From Pseudoclavibacter caeni (GTDB lineage: Bacteria; Actinomycetota; Actinomycetes; Actinomycetales; Microbacteriaceae): a stretch of DNA of 64,000 nt. The number at the start of each line of letters is the position of its first letter. Position 1 is the stretch's first letter. A program made the translations under genes and the position numbers. Below are positions 14,067 to 22,538 of the stretch, piece after piece. The notes below the pieces were generated by a model. That model was not told the DNA's origin. It saw nothing but the letters and a program-made list of their open reading frames with translations, and searched no databases. The stretch is taken from assembly GCF_008831125.1 (NCBI RefSeq), contig NZ_WBKA01000004.1:1-64000 (forward strand), given 5' to 3'.

Positions 14067-14909
14067 CCGGCCCGTGCCGGGGGCGGCTGCGGCGCGCCGG
14101 GCAAGGGCCCGCCGCTGTCGGAAGGCCGTCTGGTAGAGCAGCACGCTCGCGGCGGTGGCGAGGTTCAGTGACTCGGCCCGGCCGTAGATCGGCAGCCGCA
14201 CCACATGGTCGGCGAGGGCGAGGTCGTCGTCCTCGAGGCCGTGCGCCTCGTTGCCGAACACCCAGCACACCGGGCCGGCGAGCATCCCCGCCGCATCCGC
14301 GGGATCGAGCTCGGCGCCCGAGACGTCCGCGGCGAGCACCGTCATGCCCGCCCGGCGGGCGAGGGCGGTCGACTCGGCCAGATCCGCACCCACGGCGAAC
14401 GGCACGTGGAACAGCGATCCGGTCGTGGCGCGCACGACCTTGGGATTGAAGGGGTCGACACTGCCCCGGGTGAGGACGACCCCGTCGGCGCCGGCCGCAT
14501 CCGCGACCCGCAGCACCGCCCCCGCGTTGCCGGGGTCGGCGACGCGGGCGAGCAGGGCGACGAGCACGGGGGCGCCCTCGAACATCCGCTCCACGGCGGC
14601 GGGATGCTGCCGGGCCACCGCCACGATGCCCTGCGGATGCCGGGCGTCGGCGATCGCCCGCAGCACCGCGTCGCCGACCGACTCGACGCGGGCGCCGGCC
14701 GTGGCGATGCCCTCGGCGAGACGTCGGATGCGCGGCGTCGGACTCGGCCCCACGAACGCCTCGACGAGCAGATCGGGGCGGCAGCCCAGCGCCTCCTCGA
14801 CCGCCTGGGGCCCCTCAAGCAGAAAACGCCCGGTCTTCGACCGGGCGTCTCTGCGCGCGAGAGCGGCTGCGGCTCGCACCCGCTCGTTGTGCACGCTGGT
14901 GAGCATCAT
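14064..14909 (-). CDS. SpoU/TrmH-family RNA 2'-O-methyltransferase
   Basis: Predicted SAM-dependent rRNA ribose methyltransferase with the SPOUT knot. 281 residues: an N-terminal substrate-binding domain (about 1-100) with SKTGRFLLEG at 24-33, then motif 1 DPGNAG (125-130), motif 2 FGNEAHGL (218-225) and motif 3 LPIYGRAESLNLA (239-251). It sits 45 bp after rplT and ahead of pheST, a common actinobacterial order. The exact target nucleotide cannot be told; RlmB- or TsnR-like activity is possible. Codons 21-28 also encode a perfect terminator-like hairpin. Confidence 0.9.
   Translation of the reverse strand: MMLTSVHNERVRAAAALARRDARSKTGRFLLEGPQAVEEALGCRPDLLVEAFVGPSPTPRIRRLAEGIATAGARVESVGDAVLRAIADARHPQGIVAVARQHPAAVERMFEGAPVLVALLARVADPGNAGAVLRVADAAGADGVVLTRGSVDPFNPKVVRATTGSLFHVPFAVGADLAESTALARRAGMTVLAADVSGAELDPADAAGMLAGPVCWVFGNEAHGLEDDDLALADHVVRLPIYGRAESLNLATAASVLLYQTAFRQRRALARRAAAAPGTGR
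14823..14848 (-). terminator. intrinsic terminator-like hairpin inside the trmH-family coding region
   Basis: On the minus strand ACGCCCGGTC, a GAA loop and GACCGGGCGT form a perfect 10-bp stem, followed directly by T residues (TTTTCT, 14826-14821). It is about 110 bp beyond the rplT stop and within codons 21-28 of the next gene. It is one of very few hairpins in the window with a U-tract. Confidence 0.6.
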
Positions 14910-14954
14910 TCGTCCCTCATGGACGCACCCACCGGCTGGCGGCTCATCGCCACG

Positions 14955-15335
14955 TCACGCCTTCGGGGCGTTGACGTCGGCGGGCAGCGCCTGCTTCGCC
15001 GTCTCGACGAGCGCGGCGAAGGCCGGCGCATCGTTCACGGCCAGCTCGGCGAGGATCCGCCGGTCGACCTCGACGCCGGCGAGGCCGAGCCCCTGCACCA
15101 GACGGTTGTAGGTGATGCCGTTCTGCCGGGCCGCGGCGTTGATCCGCTGGATCCACAGGCGACGGAACTGCCCTTTGCGCGCCTTGCGGTCGCGGAAGGC
15201 GTAGGTGTACGAGTGGGTGACCTGCTCCTTCGCCTTGCGGTACAGGCGCGAGCGCTGACCGCGGTACCCCTCGGCCTTCTCCAGGATCTCCCGGCGCTTC
15301 TTCTTCGCGTTGACGGAACGCTTGACTCTGGCCAT
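14955..15335 (-). CDS. rplT: 50S ribosomal protein L20
   Basis: Binds 23S rRNA early in large-subunit assembly. 126 residues with the typical basic N-terminus ([14 protein letters not shown]) and conserved GYRGQRSR and LWIQRINAA segments. GAGGAGAG precedes the ATG. Third gene of infC-rpmI-rplT; in many bacteria this operon is repressed by L20 binding the mRNA, but I could not identify a specific L20-binding leader here. Confidence 0.98.
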   Translation of the reverse strand: MARVKRSVNAKKKRREILEKAEGYRGQRSRLYRKAKEQVTHSYTYAFRDRKARKGQFRRLWIQRINAAARQNGITYNRLVQGLGLAGVEVDRRILAELAVNDAPAFAALVETAKQALPADVNAPKA

Positions 15336-15364
15336 CTCTGTGCTCTCTCCTCAGACCTTTGTGC

Positions 15365-15559
15365 TTACTTGCCCAGCAGGCGACGGACCTGCTTCACGTC
15401 ACCGGCGGCGACCGGGACGTCGGCGCTCAGCCGGCGGGTGCGGCGCGACGCCTTGTGCTCGAGGAGGTGACGCTTGTTCGCCTGCTCCCGGTACAGCCTG
15501 CCGCTGCCGGTGGTGCGGAAGCGCTTCTTCGCACCGGAGTGGGTCTTCTGCTTTGGCAT
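15365..15559 (-). CDS. rpmI: 50S ribosomal protein L35
   Basis: Small basic 64-residue protein of the large ribosomal subunit. The N-terminus [14 protein letters not shown] is the family signature. It lies 51 bp after infC and 29 bp before rplT in the usual order, with a GAGAGAAG ribosome-binding site. Confidence 0.98.
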   Translation of the reverse strand: MPKQKTHSGAKKRFRTTGSGRLYREQANKRHLLEHKASRRTRRLSADVPVAAGDVKQVRRLLGK

Positions 15560-15610
15560 CTTCTTCTTCTCTCTCGTGTCGCCGACCCGGAGGGCCGGAG
15601 CGGGTGCCGG

Positions 15611-16198
15611 TCAGTCGGCCTGCTCGGCGTCGGCCTCGGCGCGCTCCGCCTCGCGGCGTGCGCGCTCGGCCTCGGCGCGGATCTCGGCCTTGGTGCGCGT
15701 CGGGGCGAGCACCATGGTCATGTTTCGCCCGTCCTGACGGGGCTTGAACTCGATCGTCGCGTACTCCTTGAGCTCGTCGGCGAGCTTCATCAGCAGCCGG
15801 TAGCCGAACTCCGGCCGCGACTGCTCGCGGCCGCGGAACATGATCATGACCTTGACCTTGTCGCCCGCCTTCAGGAAGCGGATGACGTGACCTTTCTTGG
15901 TCTCGTAGTCATGACTGTCGATCTTCAGCCGGAAGCGGATCTCCTTCAGCTGCGCGTTCGTCTGGTTGCGGCGCGCCTCACGGGCCTTCTGCGCGGCCTC
16001 GTACTTGAATTTGCCGTAGTCCATGAGCTTGGCCACGGGGGGCTTCGAACGCGGCGCGACCTCGACGAGGTCGAGGCCCGCCTCCCGGGCCAGACGAAGG
16101 GCCCGGTTCACGGAGACGACACCGATCTGCTCGCCCTTCGGCCCGACCAGACGGACCTCGGGGACTCGGATTCGGTCATTGATGCGCGGCTCGCTAAT
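15611..16198 (-). CDS. infC: translation initiation factor IF-3 (AUU start)
   Basis: Binds the 30S subunit, prevents premature subunit joining and checks the start codon. The N-terminal block [16 protein letters not shown], conserved in the family, lies upstream of the first ATG/GTG at 16111; the frame stays open to ATT 16198, preceded by GAGGAG (16205-16210) at 6 nt spacing. I therefore start at ATT, giving 195 residues. AUU is the known auto-regulatory start of infC in other bacteria. MDYGKFKYE in the N-domain and the C-terminal domain are normal; the tail is Glu/Ala/Arg-rich. Confidence 0.95.
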   Translation of the reverse strand: MSEPRINDRIRVPEVRLVGPKGEQIGVVSVNRALRLAREAGLDLVEVAPRSKPPVAKLMDYGKFKYEAAQKAREARRNQTNAQLKEIRFRLKIDSHDYETKKGHVIRFLKAGDKVKVMIMFRGREQSRPEFGYRLLMKLADELKEYATIEFKPRQDGRNMTMVLAPTRTKAEIRAEAERARREAERAEADAEQAD

Positions 16199-16210
16199 CG
16201 GCTGCTCCTC
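16196..16210 (-). promoter_or_regulatory. infC ribosome-binding site with AUU start codon
   Basis: Minus strand GAGGAG, 6 nt, ATT, then codons for Ser-Glu-Pro-Arg-Ile-Asn-Asp. No ATG, GTG or TTG start fits the conserved N-terminus. IF-3 discriminates against AUU, which gives negative feedback in the well-studied enterobacterial case; the same logic is inferred here. Confidence 0.85.
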
Positions 16211-16420
16211 ACTCGCGACGGTCGATGAACGTCAGAGGAGCGCGGCGGCTCGCGGCTCGAAGGCCGACCCGGTGGTCTCACAGAACTCGACTACCATAGG
16301 TGGGAGTGCGTGACTCCTCTTCAGCTCAGCTGAGCGCCCTGGAGACGCACAGCACTCATGACAATACCAGATCGGCGCACGGGATGCGACCAGCAGACCG
16401 GCCCGACGCGAAGGAGCGAG
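16199..16420. promoter_or_regulatory. divergent infC / DUF1844 promoter region and infC leader
   Basis: A single AT-rich site near 16364-16371 reads GACAAT on the plus strand and TATTGT on the minus strand, so it could serve as -10 for both genes. The predicted infC leader is about 160 nt and contains a perfect 12-nt palindrome GCTCAGCTGAGC and a GGAGT/ACTCC hairpin. The function of these structures is unknown. Confidence 0.45.
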
Positions 16421-16924
16421 ATGAGCGACACCACCGGCCACGACCACGACGCGACGGGCACCGCATCCGCACCCGGCACCCCGGAGAACGCGGCCACGCC
16501 GACCGCGACGGCCCCGGAGGCGACGGACGCCGAGTCGCTGCGCCCCGACACGCGCCCGCGAGTCGCGGACCGACCGCTCGACGACGAGGAGCGCGAGGCG
16601 CTCGACCAGATGACCCGGGACATCGGCGACGTGCCCGCAGTGGAGATCATCTCGACGGCGGCGGTGCACCTGATGAGCGCCGCCGCGGTGAAGATCGGCC
16701 TGGCTCAGGATCCGGAGCACGAGCGCGACCTGGACGAGGCGCGCAAGCTCATCGAGGCGCTCGCAGGCCTCGTCGTCGCGGGTGCGCCCGCGGTCGGCAA
16801 CCTGCACGCACGCTCCCTGCGCGACGGTCTGCGGACGCTGCAGCTCGCCTTCCGCGAAGCCTCGATCTTCCCCGACGCGCCGGGCAAGGGCCCGGGCGAG
16901 AAGTACACCGGCCCGGTGAACTGA
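16421..16924 (+). CDS. DUF1844 family protein
   Basis: Small acidic protein of unknown function, 167 residues. The N-terminal 65 residues are Thr/Ala/Pro-rich and look disordered; the DUF1844 domain follows at about 70-165, mainly helical, with conserved-looking segments VEIISTAAVHLMSAAAVKIGL and DLDEARKLIEALAGL. AAGGAG is 5 nt before the ATG. This family is typically found next to infC in actinobacteria, as here. Confidence 0.85.
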   Translation: MSDTTGHDHDATGTASAPGTPENAATPTATAPEATDAESLRPDTRPRVADRPLDDEEREALDQMTRDIGDVPAVEIISTAAVHLMSAAAVKIGLAQDPEHERDLDEARKLIEALAGLVVAGAPAVGNLHARSLRDGLRTLQLAFREASIFPDAPGKGPGEKYTGPVN

Positions 16925-16952
16925 GCGCCGCTCCGGCAGCGGCCCGGCCCGC

Positions 16953-17732
16953 TCAGCGCGGCGAGCGCACGAAGCGCACGCCGATGGAGTCGACCTCGGC
17001 CATGATCGTCTCGTCGGCGCGCCACTGCTCGCCCAGCCAGTCGGCCATCTCCTGCAGATCGGCGGCCTCGAGCCCGTCGATGACCTCGAGCTGCACGAGG
17101 ATCTCGGGGCCGGCCAGACGAGAGTGCGGGTCACCCGGGACGAGCACGAGCGACTTGATGCTCGGCAGCTCCGCGGCGGGGCGCAGGAACGCGTCGAGCA
17201 CCCGGGGATCCTCGATCGCCGGCCGCCAGGTCTCCCCCGTCGCCAGCGCCTCGAGCGCCGGCCAGCGGACGACGAACTCGCTCTCCGTCCCCGGGTCGAC
17301 CACGACGCGAGGCGTGTGCTCGCCTGCGGCGGCGAGCGCTACCCGAGGGGCCTCCGCCGGAACGGGCCGAGCGTCGGGGTTCCAGGCCTGCATCGCCTGG
17401 ACGGAGCTGAAGACGGGCAGCGCGCGCTGGCCGTCCGGGGTCGCCACGGTGACCGTGGCCAGCTCGGCCGCCTTGTCCGCAGTGAGCCCGCCGGAGGTGG
17501 TCTCGCCCTGTTCGAGATGTGCGACGAGCGGTATCAGCAGACGCGTGCGATGCAGCTCGGCGATGACATCGGAGATCCGGATCTCCCCGAGCCGGAAGCG
17601 CCGCACCGCCGCAAGCCAGGCCGCCGGGGCGGTACCGTCATCGGCAGCGAACCGGTTGGCCTCGAAGCGACGCCCTGCCCATGGCGTGCCCGCCGAGTCG
17701 GCCGGCAGCCCGGCTGCGCATGTCTCGCTCAT
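16953..17732 (-). CDS. SseB family protein
   Basis: 259 residues from ATG 17732. The middle resembles the SseB N-terminal domain (about 60-165: the IPLVAHLE, PVFSSVQAMQAW and VVDPGTESEFVV segments), and the C-terminal part resembles an SseB C-terminal domain. Function is unknown in actinobacteria; no catalytic motif or membrane segment is visible. It sits between hisA/priA and DUF1844, a conserved neighbourhood. The long upstream frame overlaps hisA and is rejected. Confidence 0.8.
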   Translation of the reverse strand: MSETCAAGLPADSAGTPWAGRRFEANRFAADDGTAPAAWLAAVRRFRLGEIRISDVIAELHRTRLLIPLVAHLEQGETTSGGLTADKAAELATVTVATPDGQRALPVFSSVQAMQAWNPDARPVPAEAPRVALAAAGEHTPRVVVDPGTESEFVVRWPALEALATGETWRPAIEDPRVLDAFLRPAAELPSIKSLVLVPGDPHSRLAGPEILVQLEVIDGLEAADLQEMADWLGEQWRADETIMAEVDSIGVRFVRSPR

Positions 17733-17761
17733 GCCGTCCTCTCTCCGCCTGTGCCGGAGGC

Positions 17762-18514
17762 TCAGTCCCCGGCGACGTCCAGTGCCTCGGCCAGAGTGAA
17801 CCGCCCGGCGTAGAGCGCCTTGCCGATGATCGCGCCCTCCAGACCGAGCGGGATGAGCTCCCGCAGCGCGGCGATGTCGTCGAGCGATGAGACCCCGCCG
17901 GAGGCCACCACTGGACGATCCGTGCGGGCGAGCACCGAGCGGAGCAGGTCGAGGTTCGGCCCCTGCAGGGTGCCATCCTTCGACACATCGGTGACCACAT
18001 AGCGGGCGCAGCCGGCCTCCTCCAGCCGGGCGAGCACGTCGAACAGCTCCCCGCCCTCCTGGGTCCAGCCGCGCGCCGCGAGCCGGGTGCCACGCACATC
18101 GAGCCCGACGGCGATCGACTCGCCGTACTCGGCGATCACGTTCGCCGCCCACTCGGGGTTCTCCAGCGCGGCCGTGCCGAGGTTGATGCGCTTGACCCCG
18201 GTGGCCAGCGCCTGCTCGAGCGAGCGATCGTCACGGATGCCGCCGGAGAGCTCGATGTTCACGTCACCGGCCTGCCTGATGACCTTGCGGATCACCTGCC
18301 GGTTCTCCCCGCGCCCGAACGCGGCGTCGAGGTCGACCAGGTGGATCCACTGCGCCCCCTGCCTCACCCAGTCGAGGGCCGCGTCCGTCGGGTCGCCGTA
18401 CGAGCGCTCGGTGCCGGCCTCGCCCTGCGTGAGCCGCACCGCCTTCCCCCCGGCGATGTCCACCGCCGGCAGGAGGGTGAGCGCCGGCCGCTGGGCCAGA
18501 TCGTCGTCAGTCAT
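17762..18514 (-). CDS. hisA: ProFAR isomerase HisA, likely bifunctional PriA
   Basis: TIM-barrel Amadori isomerase of histidine synthesis. 250 residues from ATG 18514; the first catalytic aspartate is D19 in [14 protein letters not shown] and the second lies in [10 protein letters not shown]. In actinobacteria this gene often also performs the TrpF reaction (PriA); sequence alone does not prove it and no trpF is in the window. It overlaps hisH by 8 nt. The cluster lacks hisF and hisI here. Confidence 0.93.
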   Translation of the reverse strand: MTDDDLAQRPALTLLPAVDIAGGKAVRLTQGEAGTERSYGDPTDAALDWVRQGAQWIHLVDLDAAFGRGENRQVIRKVIRQAGDVNIELSGGIRDDRSLEQALATGVKRINLGTAALENPEWAANVIAEYGESIAVGLDVRGTRLAARGWTQEGGELFDVLARLEEAGCARYVVTDVSKDGTLQGPNLDLLRSVLARTDRPVVASGGVSSLDDIAALRELIPLGLEGAIIGKALYAGRFTLAEALDVAGD

Positions 18515-19202
18515 CTTCGCCTCTCTCATCGGTCTCGGGCACCGCATCCGCCGCGGGCCCGGCGAGCGTGCCGAGCCAGTTGCGCAGCAGCCGGATGCCG
18601 GCTCGCCCGGACTTCTCCGGATGGAACTGTGTCGCACTCAGCGGCCCGTTCTCGACGGCAGCCACGAACGGCTCGCCATACTCGGCTGTGGTCACCACGG
18701 CCGGCGGGAACGGCGGCATCGTCTCGAGCGTCCAGCGGCGCGCCGCATACGAGTGCACGAAGTAGAACCGCTCGTCGGCGACCCCGGCGAACAGCCGGCT
18801 GCCTCGCCCGGAGCGGACGGTGTTCCACCCGATGTGCGGCAGGGTCGGCGCGTGCAGGCGCTCCACGGCACCGGGCCACTGGGCGAGGCCCGCGTGCTCG
18901 GCACCCCCCTCGATGCCGCGCTCGAACATGACCTGCATGCCCACGCAGATGCCGAGCACCGGCTGGCCGCCGGCGAGTCGCCGCTCGATGAGCCGGGGGG
19001 CGTCCACGGCGCGCAGCTGATCCATGACCGCGCCGAACGCGCCGACACCGGGCACGACGAGTCCGTCGGCGGCGAGCACCTGCTCGGGATCATGTGTGAG
19101 CCGCACGTCGGCGCCGGCCCGCACGAGCGCCTTGGCCGCCGAGTGAACGTTGCCGCTGCCGTAGTCGAGCACCGCCACCTGCGGCCGGGCCGAGGCGGTC
19201 AC
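18507..19202 (-). CDS. hisH: imidazole glycerol phosphate synthase, glutaminase subunit
   Basis: Supplies ammonia from glutamine to HisF. 231 residues; class I amidotransferase triad visible as Cys in GICVGMQ and His/Glu in FHPEKSG. Start is GTG 19202, overlapping the hisB stop by 4 nt (GTGA). The C-terminus has a short acidic tail. Its partner hisF is not in the window. Confidence 0.96.
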   Translation of the reverse strand: MTASARPQVAVLDYGSGNVHSAAKALVRAGADVRLTHDPEQVLAADGLVVPGVGAFGAVMDQLRAVDAPRLIERRLAGGQPVLGICVGMQVMFERGIEGGAEHAGLAQWPGAVERLHAPTLPHIGWNTVRSGRGSRLFAGVADERFYFVHSYAARRWTLETMPPFPPAVVTTAEYGEPFVAAVENGPLSATQFHPEKSGRAGIRLLRNWLGTLAGPAADAVPETDERGEDD

Positions 19203-19807
19203 AGTGCACCCTTCGTCGAGGGCACCCCGGTCACCCGGGAGTCCAGCGCCACCGCCTGGCGCAGCGCGCGGGCGACGGCCTTGAACTGGGCCTCGGCGAT
19301 GTGGTGGGGGTCGCGGCCGGCCAGCAGCCGCACGTGCATCGTCAGCCCGGCGTGCACGGCGAGCGACTCGAGCGCGTGCCCGACGAGCGAGCCGGTGAAG
19401 TGTCCGCCGATGAGATGCAGGACGAACGCCTCGCTCTCGCCGGTGTGGACGAAGTACGGTCGCCCCGAGATGTCAACGACGGCCTGGGCGAGGGCCTCGT
19501 CGAGCGGCACCGTGGCGTCGCCGAACCGGGCGATGCCCCGCTTGTCGCCGAGCGCCTCGCGCAGCGCCTCGCCGATCACGATCGCGGTGTCCTCCACGGT
19601 GTGATGCACGTCGATCTCCACGTCACCGCGGGCGTGCACGTCGAGATCGATGAGCGAGTGCCGCCCCAGTGCGTTGAGCATGTGGTCGTAGAATGGCACG
19701 CCGGTGTCGATGGTGCAGGCACCGGAGCCATCCAGATCCAGCGTGACCTCGACGGTCGACTCGGAGGTCTGCCGGCGCACGGTGGCACGGCGGTGGGTAT
19801 CGGTCAT
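19199..19807 (-). CDS. hisB: imidazoleglycerol-phosphate dehydratase
   Basis: Dehydrates imidazole glycerol phosphate in histidine synthesis. 202 residues, the single-function form without the phosphatase domain. Metal-binding motifs typical of the family are present: [15 protein letters not shown] and the C-terminal [12 protein letters not shown]. It lies 64 bp after hisC and overlaps hisH by 4 nt. Confidence 0.97.
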   Translation of the reverse strand: MTDTHRRATVRRQTSESTVEVTLDLDGSGACTIDTGVPFYDHMLNALGRHSLIDLDVHARGDVEIDVHHTVEDTAIVIGEALREALGDKRGIARFGDATVPLDEALAQAVVDISGRPYFVHTGESEAFVLHLIGGHFTGSLVGHALESLAVHAGLTMHVRLLAGRDPHHIAEAQFKAVARALRQAVALDSRVTGVPSTKGAL

Positions 19808-19871
19808 CTCTCTCCTCGACCTCTGACAGGGGCCGCCGTCTGACGGGCGCGGCGGTCCGGGCGCCGGGTGA

Positions 19872-20978
19872 TCAGTCTACCCTGTGCCGCCCGAGGGCCT
19901 GCTCCGGGGCGAGCTCGGCCATCGCCCGCAGGAACGCGGTCGTCTCCGTCTCGGTGCCGGCGGTGACTCGCATCGTGTGCGGGATGCCGTTGTCGCGGAT
20001 GATGATGCCCTGGCCGAGCAGGCGATCGAAGACGGCCGTCGTGTCGCGCACACCGCCGAAGCACACGAAGTTGGACTGGCTCGGATGCGGGTCGAAGCCC
20101 AGTTCGCCGAGACGCGCCGCGATGCGGTCGCGCTGCCCGCGGATGCGGTCGACGTTGGCCAGCATCTCGTCACTGTGCCGCAGCGCGGCGAGCGCGGCCG
20201 CCTGGGTGAGCGCCGAGAGGTGATAGGGCAGCCGGACCAGGCGCAGGGCGTCGACGAAGGCGGGATCGGCGGCCAGATACCCCAACCGCACGCCGGCGAA
20301 GGCGAAGGCCTTGCTCATCGTGCGGGAGACGGCCAGTCTGGGACGGCCGTCCAACAGCTCGAGCGCACTGGCCGTCCCGGGGTCGGAGAACTCCTGGTAG
20401 GCCTCGTCGACGACGACCACGCCGCGACAGGCGTCGACGACGGCCTCGACGACCTCGAGCGGCATCCCCGTGCCGGTCGGGTTGTTCGGTCGACACAGGA
20501 AGATGAGATCTGGATCATGCTCGCGCACCGCCCGGACCGCGGCGTCCGGATCGACGGTGAAGTCGTCGGCGCGGGGCACGGGGATCCAGCCGGTCTGGGT
20601 GCCCGCCGCGAGCAGCGGGTACATGGAGTAGGTCGGCGTGAAGCTCAGCAGCGTGCGCCCCGGCCCGCCGAAGGCCTGCAGCACCTGCTGGAGCACCTCG
20701 TTCGACCCGTTCGCCGCCCACATCCGATCGGCGGTGAGCCCATGGCCGAGGTAGGCGGCGAGCGCCTCGCGCAGTTCGGTGAACTCACGGTCCGGGTAGC
20801 GGTTGAGTCCGCGGACGACGTCCGCCAGCGACCGGGCGATGTCCTCGACGGCCGCGGGCGGCAGTCCGTGCGTGTTCTCGTTGACGTTGAGCTCGACGGG
20901 CACATGCAGCTGCGGGGCCCCGTACGGCTGCTGACCGACGAGCTCGTCACGCAGGGGGAGGTCATCCAAGGTGGTCAC
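19872..20978 (-). CDS. hisC: histidinol-phosphate aminotransferase
   Basis: PLP-dependent fold type I aminotransferase. 368 residues; cofactor contacts in [19 protein letters not shown] and the lysine in [17 protein letters not shown]. It starts with GTG 20978, 6 nt after a -10-like TAGACT, so its mRNA is probably leaderless. It is the first gene of hisC-hisB-hisH-hisA; hisD, which usually precedes hisC in actinobacteria, is missing. Confidence 0.96.
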   Translation of the reverse strand: MTTLDDLPLRDELVGQQPYGAPQLHVPVELNVNENTHGLPPAAVEDIARSLADVVRGLNRYPDREFTELREALAAYLGHGLTADRMWAANGSNEVLQQVLQAFGGPGRTLLSFTPTYSMYPLLAAGTQTGWIPVPRADDFTVDPDAAVRAVREHDPDLIFLCRPNNPTGTGMPLEVVEAVVDACRGVVVVDEAYQEFSDPGTASALELLDGRPRLAVSRTMSKAFAFAGVRLGYLAADPAFVDALRLVRLPYHLSALTQAAALAALRHSDEMLANVDRIRGQRDRIAARLGELGFDPHPSQSNFVCFGGVRDTTAVFDRLLGQGIIIRDNGIPHTMRVTAGTETETTAFLRAMAELAPEQALGRHRVD

Positions 20979-20984
20979 CCGTCC

Positions 20985-20990
20985 AGTCTA
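20985..20990 (-). promoter_or_regulatory. hisC -10, leaderless start
   Basis: TAGACT on the minus strand ends 6 nt before the hisC GTG, so transcription should begin at or next to the start codon. No ribosome-binding site is present. Confidence 0.55.
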
Positions 20991-21106
20991 GCCGCGCGGC
21001 TCACCCTTCCGCCCCTGGCACGCGTGGGCGGCCGGAGCGGGCGCGCACGCGACCCCCCGTCTCGCCCTGCCGAGCCGCGGCGGAGCACTCGCGCAGCCCC
21101 GCCCCC

Positions 21107-21505
21107 TCATCCCTGGCGCAGGCTCGCCGGGATGACGAGCCGCATGCCCGGCTGCAGCATCGCGTCGTCGAGCCGATTGGCCTCGCGGATCCGCGTCACC
21201 GCGTCGACCACGTCATGCCCCGGTGCCTGCTCTCGCGCGATGTCCCACAGCGTGTCACCCGGCTGCACCTGCACCCGGACGACCTCCAGCGGCTCGTCCG
21301 CCGAGCCCGCGCGCGCCTGGGACGCGAGCCCGACGACGGAGACGACGAGCGTCACGAGCAGGACGAGCAGCAGCAGCGCGCGGACGCGACGCCCCCGCGA
21401 GGTGAGCACGAGACGACCGCTCGCCGGCGAGCTCCCCGCACCGTCCCCGCCGGCGGGGACGGCATGGGCGAGAGATCCACGGGGGTCTCGAATCGCGATG
21501 GTCAT
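21107..21505 (-). CDS. LysM membrane protein, candidate SOS-induced division inhibitor
   Basis: 132 residues: a cytoplasmic N-terminus (1-38), one membrane helix (about 42-62, Leu/Val-rich) and an extracellular LysM domain (about 76-128, VQPGDTLWDIA) that binds peptidoglycan. It is divergent from lexA and its promoter -10 TATGTT (21538-21533) is buried in a near-perfect LexA box. This matches the position and build of mycobacterial Rv2719c and corynebacterial DivS, SOS-induced cell-division regulators. That role is inferred; no hydrolase motif is visible. GAGAGGAG precedes ATG 21505. Confidence 0.85.
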   Translation of the reverse strand: MTIAIRDPRGSLAHAVPAGGDGAGSSPASGRLVLTSRGRRVRALLLLVLLVTLVVSVVGLASQARAGSADEPLEVVRVQVQPGDTLWDIAREQAPGHDVVDAVTRIREANRLDDAMLQPGMRLVIPASLRQG

Positions 21506-21529
21506 GATGACTCCTCTCGAACGCCTGTT

Positions 21530-21545
21530 TCGAACATACCTTCGA
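21530..21545. promoter_or_regulatory. LexA (SOS) box, strong
   Basis: TCGAACATACCTTCGA matches the actinobacterial SOS consensus TCGAACNNNNGTTCGA at 11 of 12 fixed bases. It overlaps the -10 of the LysM gene. Additional TCGAAC half-sites lie at 21517-21522 and 21581-21586. Confidence 0.85.
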
Positions 21546-21612
21546 ACACGCGTCGCGGCAACCCGGGCGACGCACCCGCGTTCGAACACCGCGTTGCCGC
21601 CGTCGACGCCGT

Positions 21613-21628
21613 TCGGATACAGTTTCGA
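21613..21628. promoter_or_regulatory. weaker LexA-like box at the lexA promoter
   Basis: TCGGATACAGTTTCGA keeps 9 of 12 fixed SOS-box bases and overlaps a plus-strand -10-like TACAGT (21618-21623) that could drive lexA. This fits autoregulation but is weaker than the other box. Confidence 0.4.
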
Positions 21629-21830
21629 GTGACCCTCTGACACGATCGCCGGGACCGGTCGTCGCCGGCGGATCCGCGGCGGGCGCGCGTCGGCCCCGGC
21701 CTCCTCGGCGAGGTCGGGGACGTCGGACACCGGGCATGATCCGCGGTGACGGGCACGAGGGGCGACGGGCCGACGGGCGGCGGGTCGACGGGCGCGAGGC
21801 CCGCCCCGGGCGAGCGGAGGAGAGGACGAC

Positions 21831-22508
21831 ATGGACGCAGCACACGCACGGGAGGGGCGTCCGCCGCTGACCGAGAAGCAGCAGCGCATCCTCGACTTCA
21901 TCACCGCCTCGATCGGCGAGCGCGGCTATCCGCCGAGCATGCGCGAGATCGGCGACGCCGTGGGCCTGTCATCACTGTCGTCGGTCACCCACCAGCTGGG
22001 CCAGCTGGAGCTCGCCGGGCGCATCCGTCGACATCCGCACCGCCCGCGGGCGCTCGAGGTGCTCGACCGAGGCGACGCCCCCGCCGCGGAGACCGACGAC
22101 GCGGCGACCCGGATGCTCGAACAGGTCTCCGAGGAGACCGCGATGGTGCCGGTCGTCGGCCGCATCGCCGCCGGCGCCCCGATCCTCGCCGAGCAGCACG
22201 TCGAGGACGTCATGCCGCTGCCCCGACAGCTCGTCGGCCACGGCGAGCTGTTCCTGCTGCGCGTGCAGGGCGACTCCATGGTCGACGCGGCCATCTGCGA
22301 CGGCGACTGGGTCGTCGTGCGCCGGCAGAACGACGCCGTGGGCGGTGACATCGTCGCGGCCATGCTCGACGACGAGGCCACCGTCAAGACGTTCCGCCAG
22401 CGCGACGGCCACACCTGGCTGCTGCCGCAGAACACCCGCTACGAGCCGATCCTCGGCGACCACGCCGTGGTCCTCGGGCGGGTCGTCGCGGTGCTGCGCT
22501 CCATCTGA
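21831..22508 (+). CDS. lexA: LexA repressor
   Basis: SOS-response repressor that cleaves itself when RecA filaments form. 225 residues: winged helix-turn-helix (about 12-75, [15 protein letters not shown]), cleavage site A114-G115, and the Ser/Lys dyad S149 (GDSM) and K186 (TVKTF). All are intact. GGAGGAG stands upstream of the ATG. It should bind the box at 21530-21545. Confidence 0.97.
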   Translation: MDAAHAREGRPPLTEKQQRILDFITASIGERGYPPSMREIGDAVGLSSLSSVTHQLGQLELAGRIRRHPHRPRALEVLDRGDAPAAETDDAATRMLEQVSEETAMVPVVGRIAAGAPILAEQHVEDVMPLPRQLVGHGELFLLRVQGDSMVDAAICDGDWVVVRRQNDAVGGDIVAAMLDDEATVKTFRQRDGHTWLLPQNTRYEPILGDHAVVLGRVVAVLRSI

Positions 22509-22538
22509 GCCGCCCGACCGGGTGAGCCGAGATCTCGG

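Noticed and set aside
16953-18152. A long N-terminal extension of the SseB-like protein
   Set aside because: It is hisA read in another frame; ATG 17732 is a sensible start.
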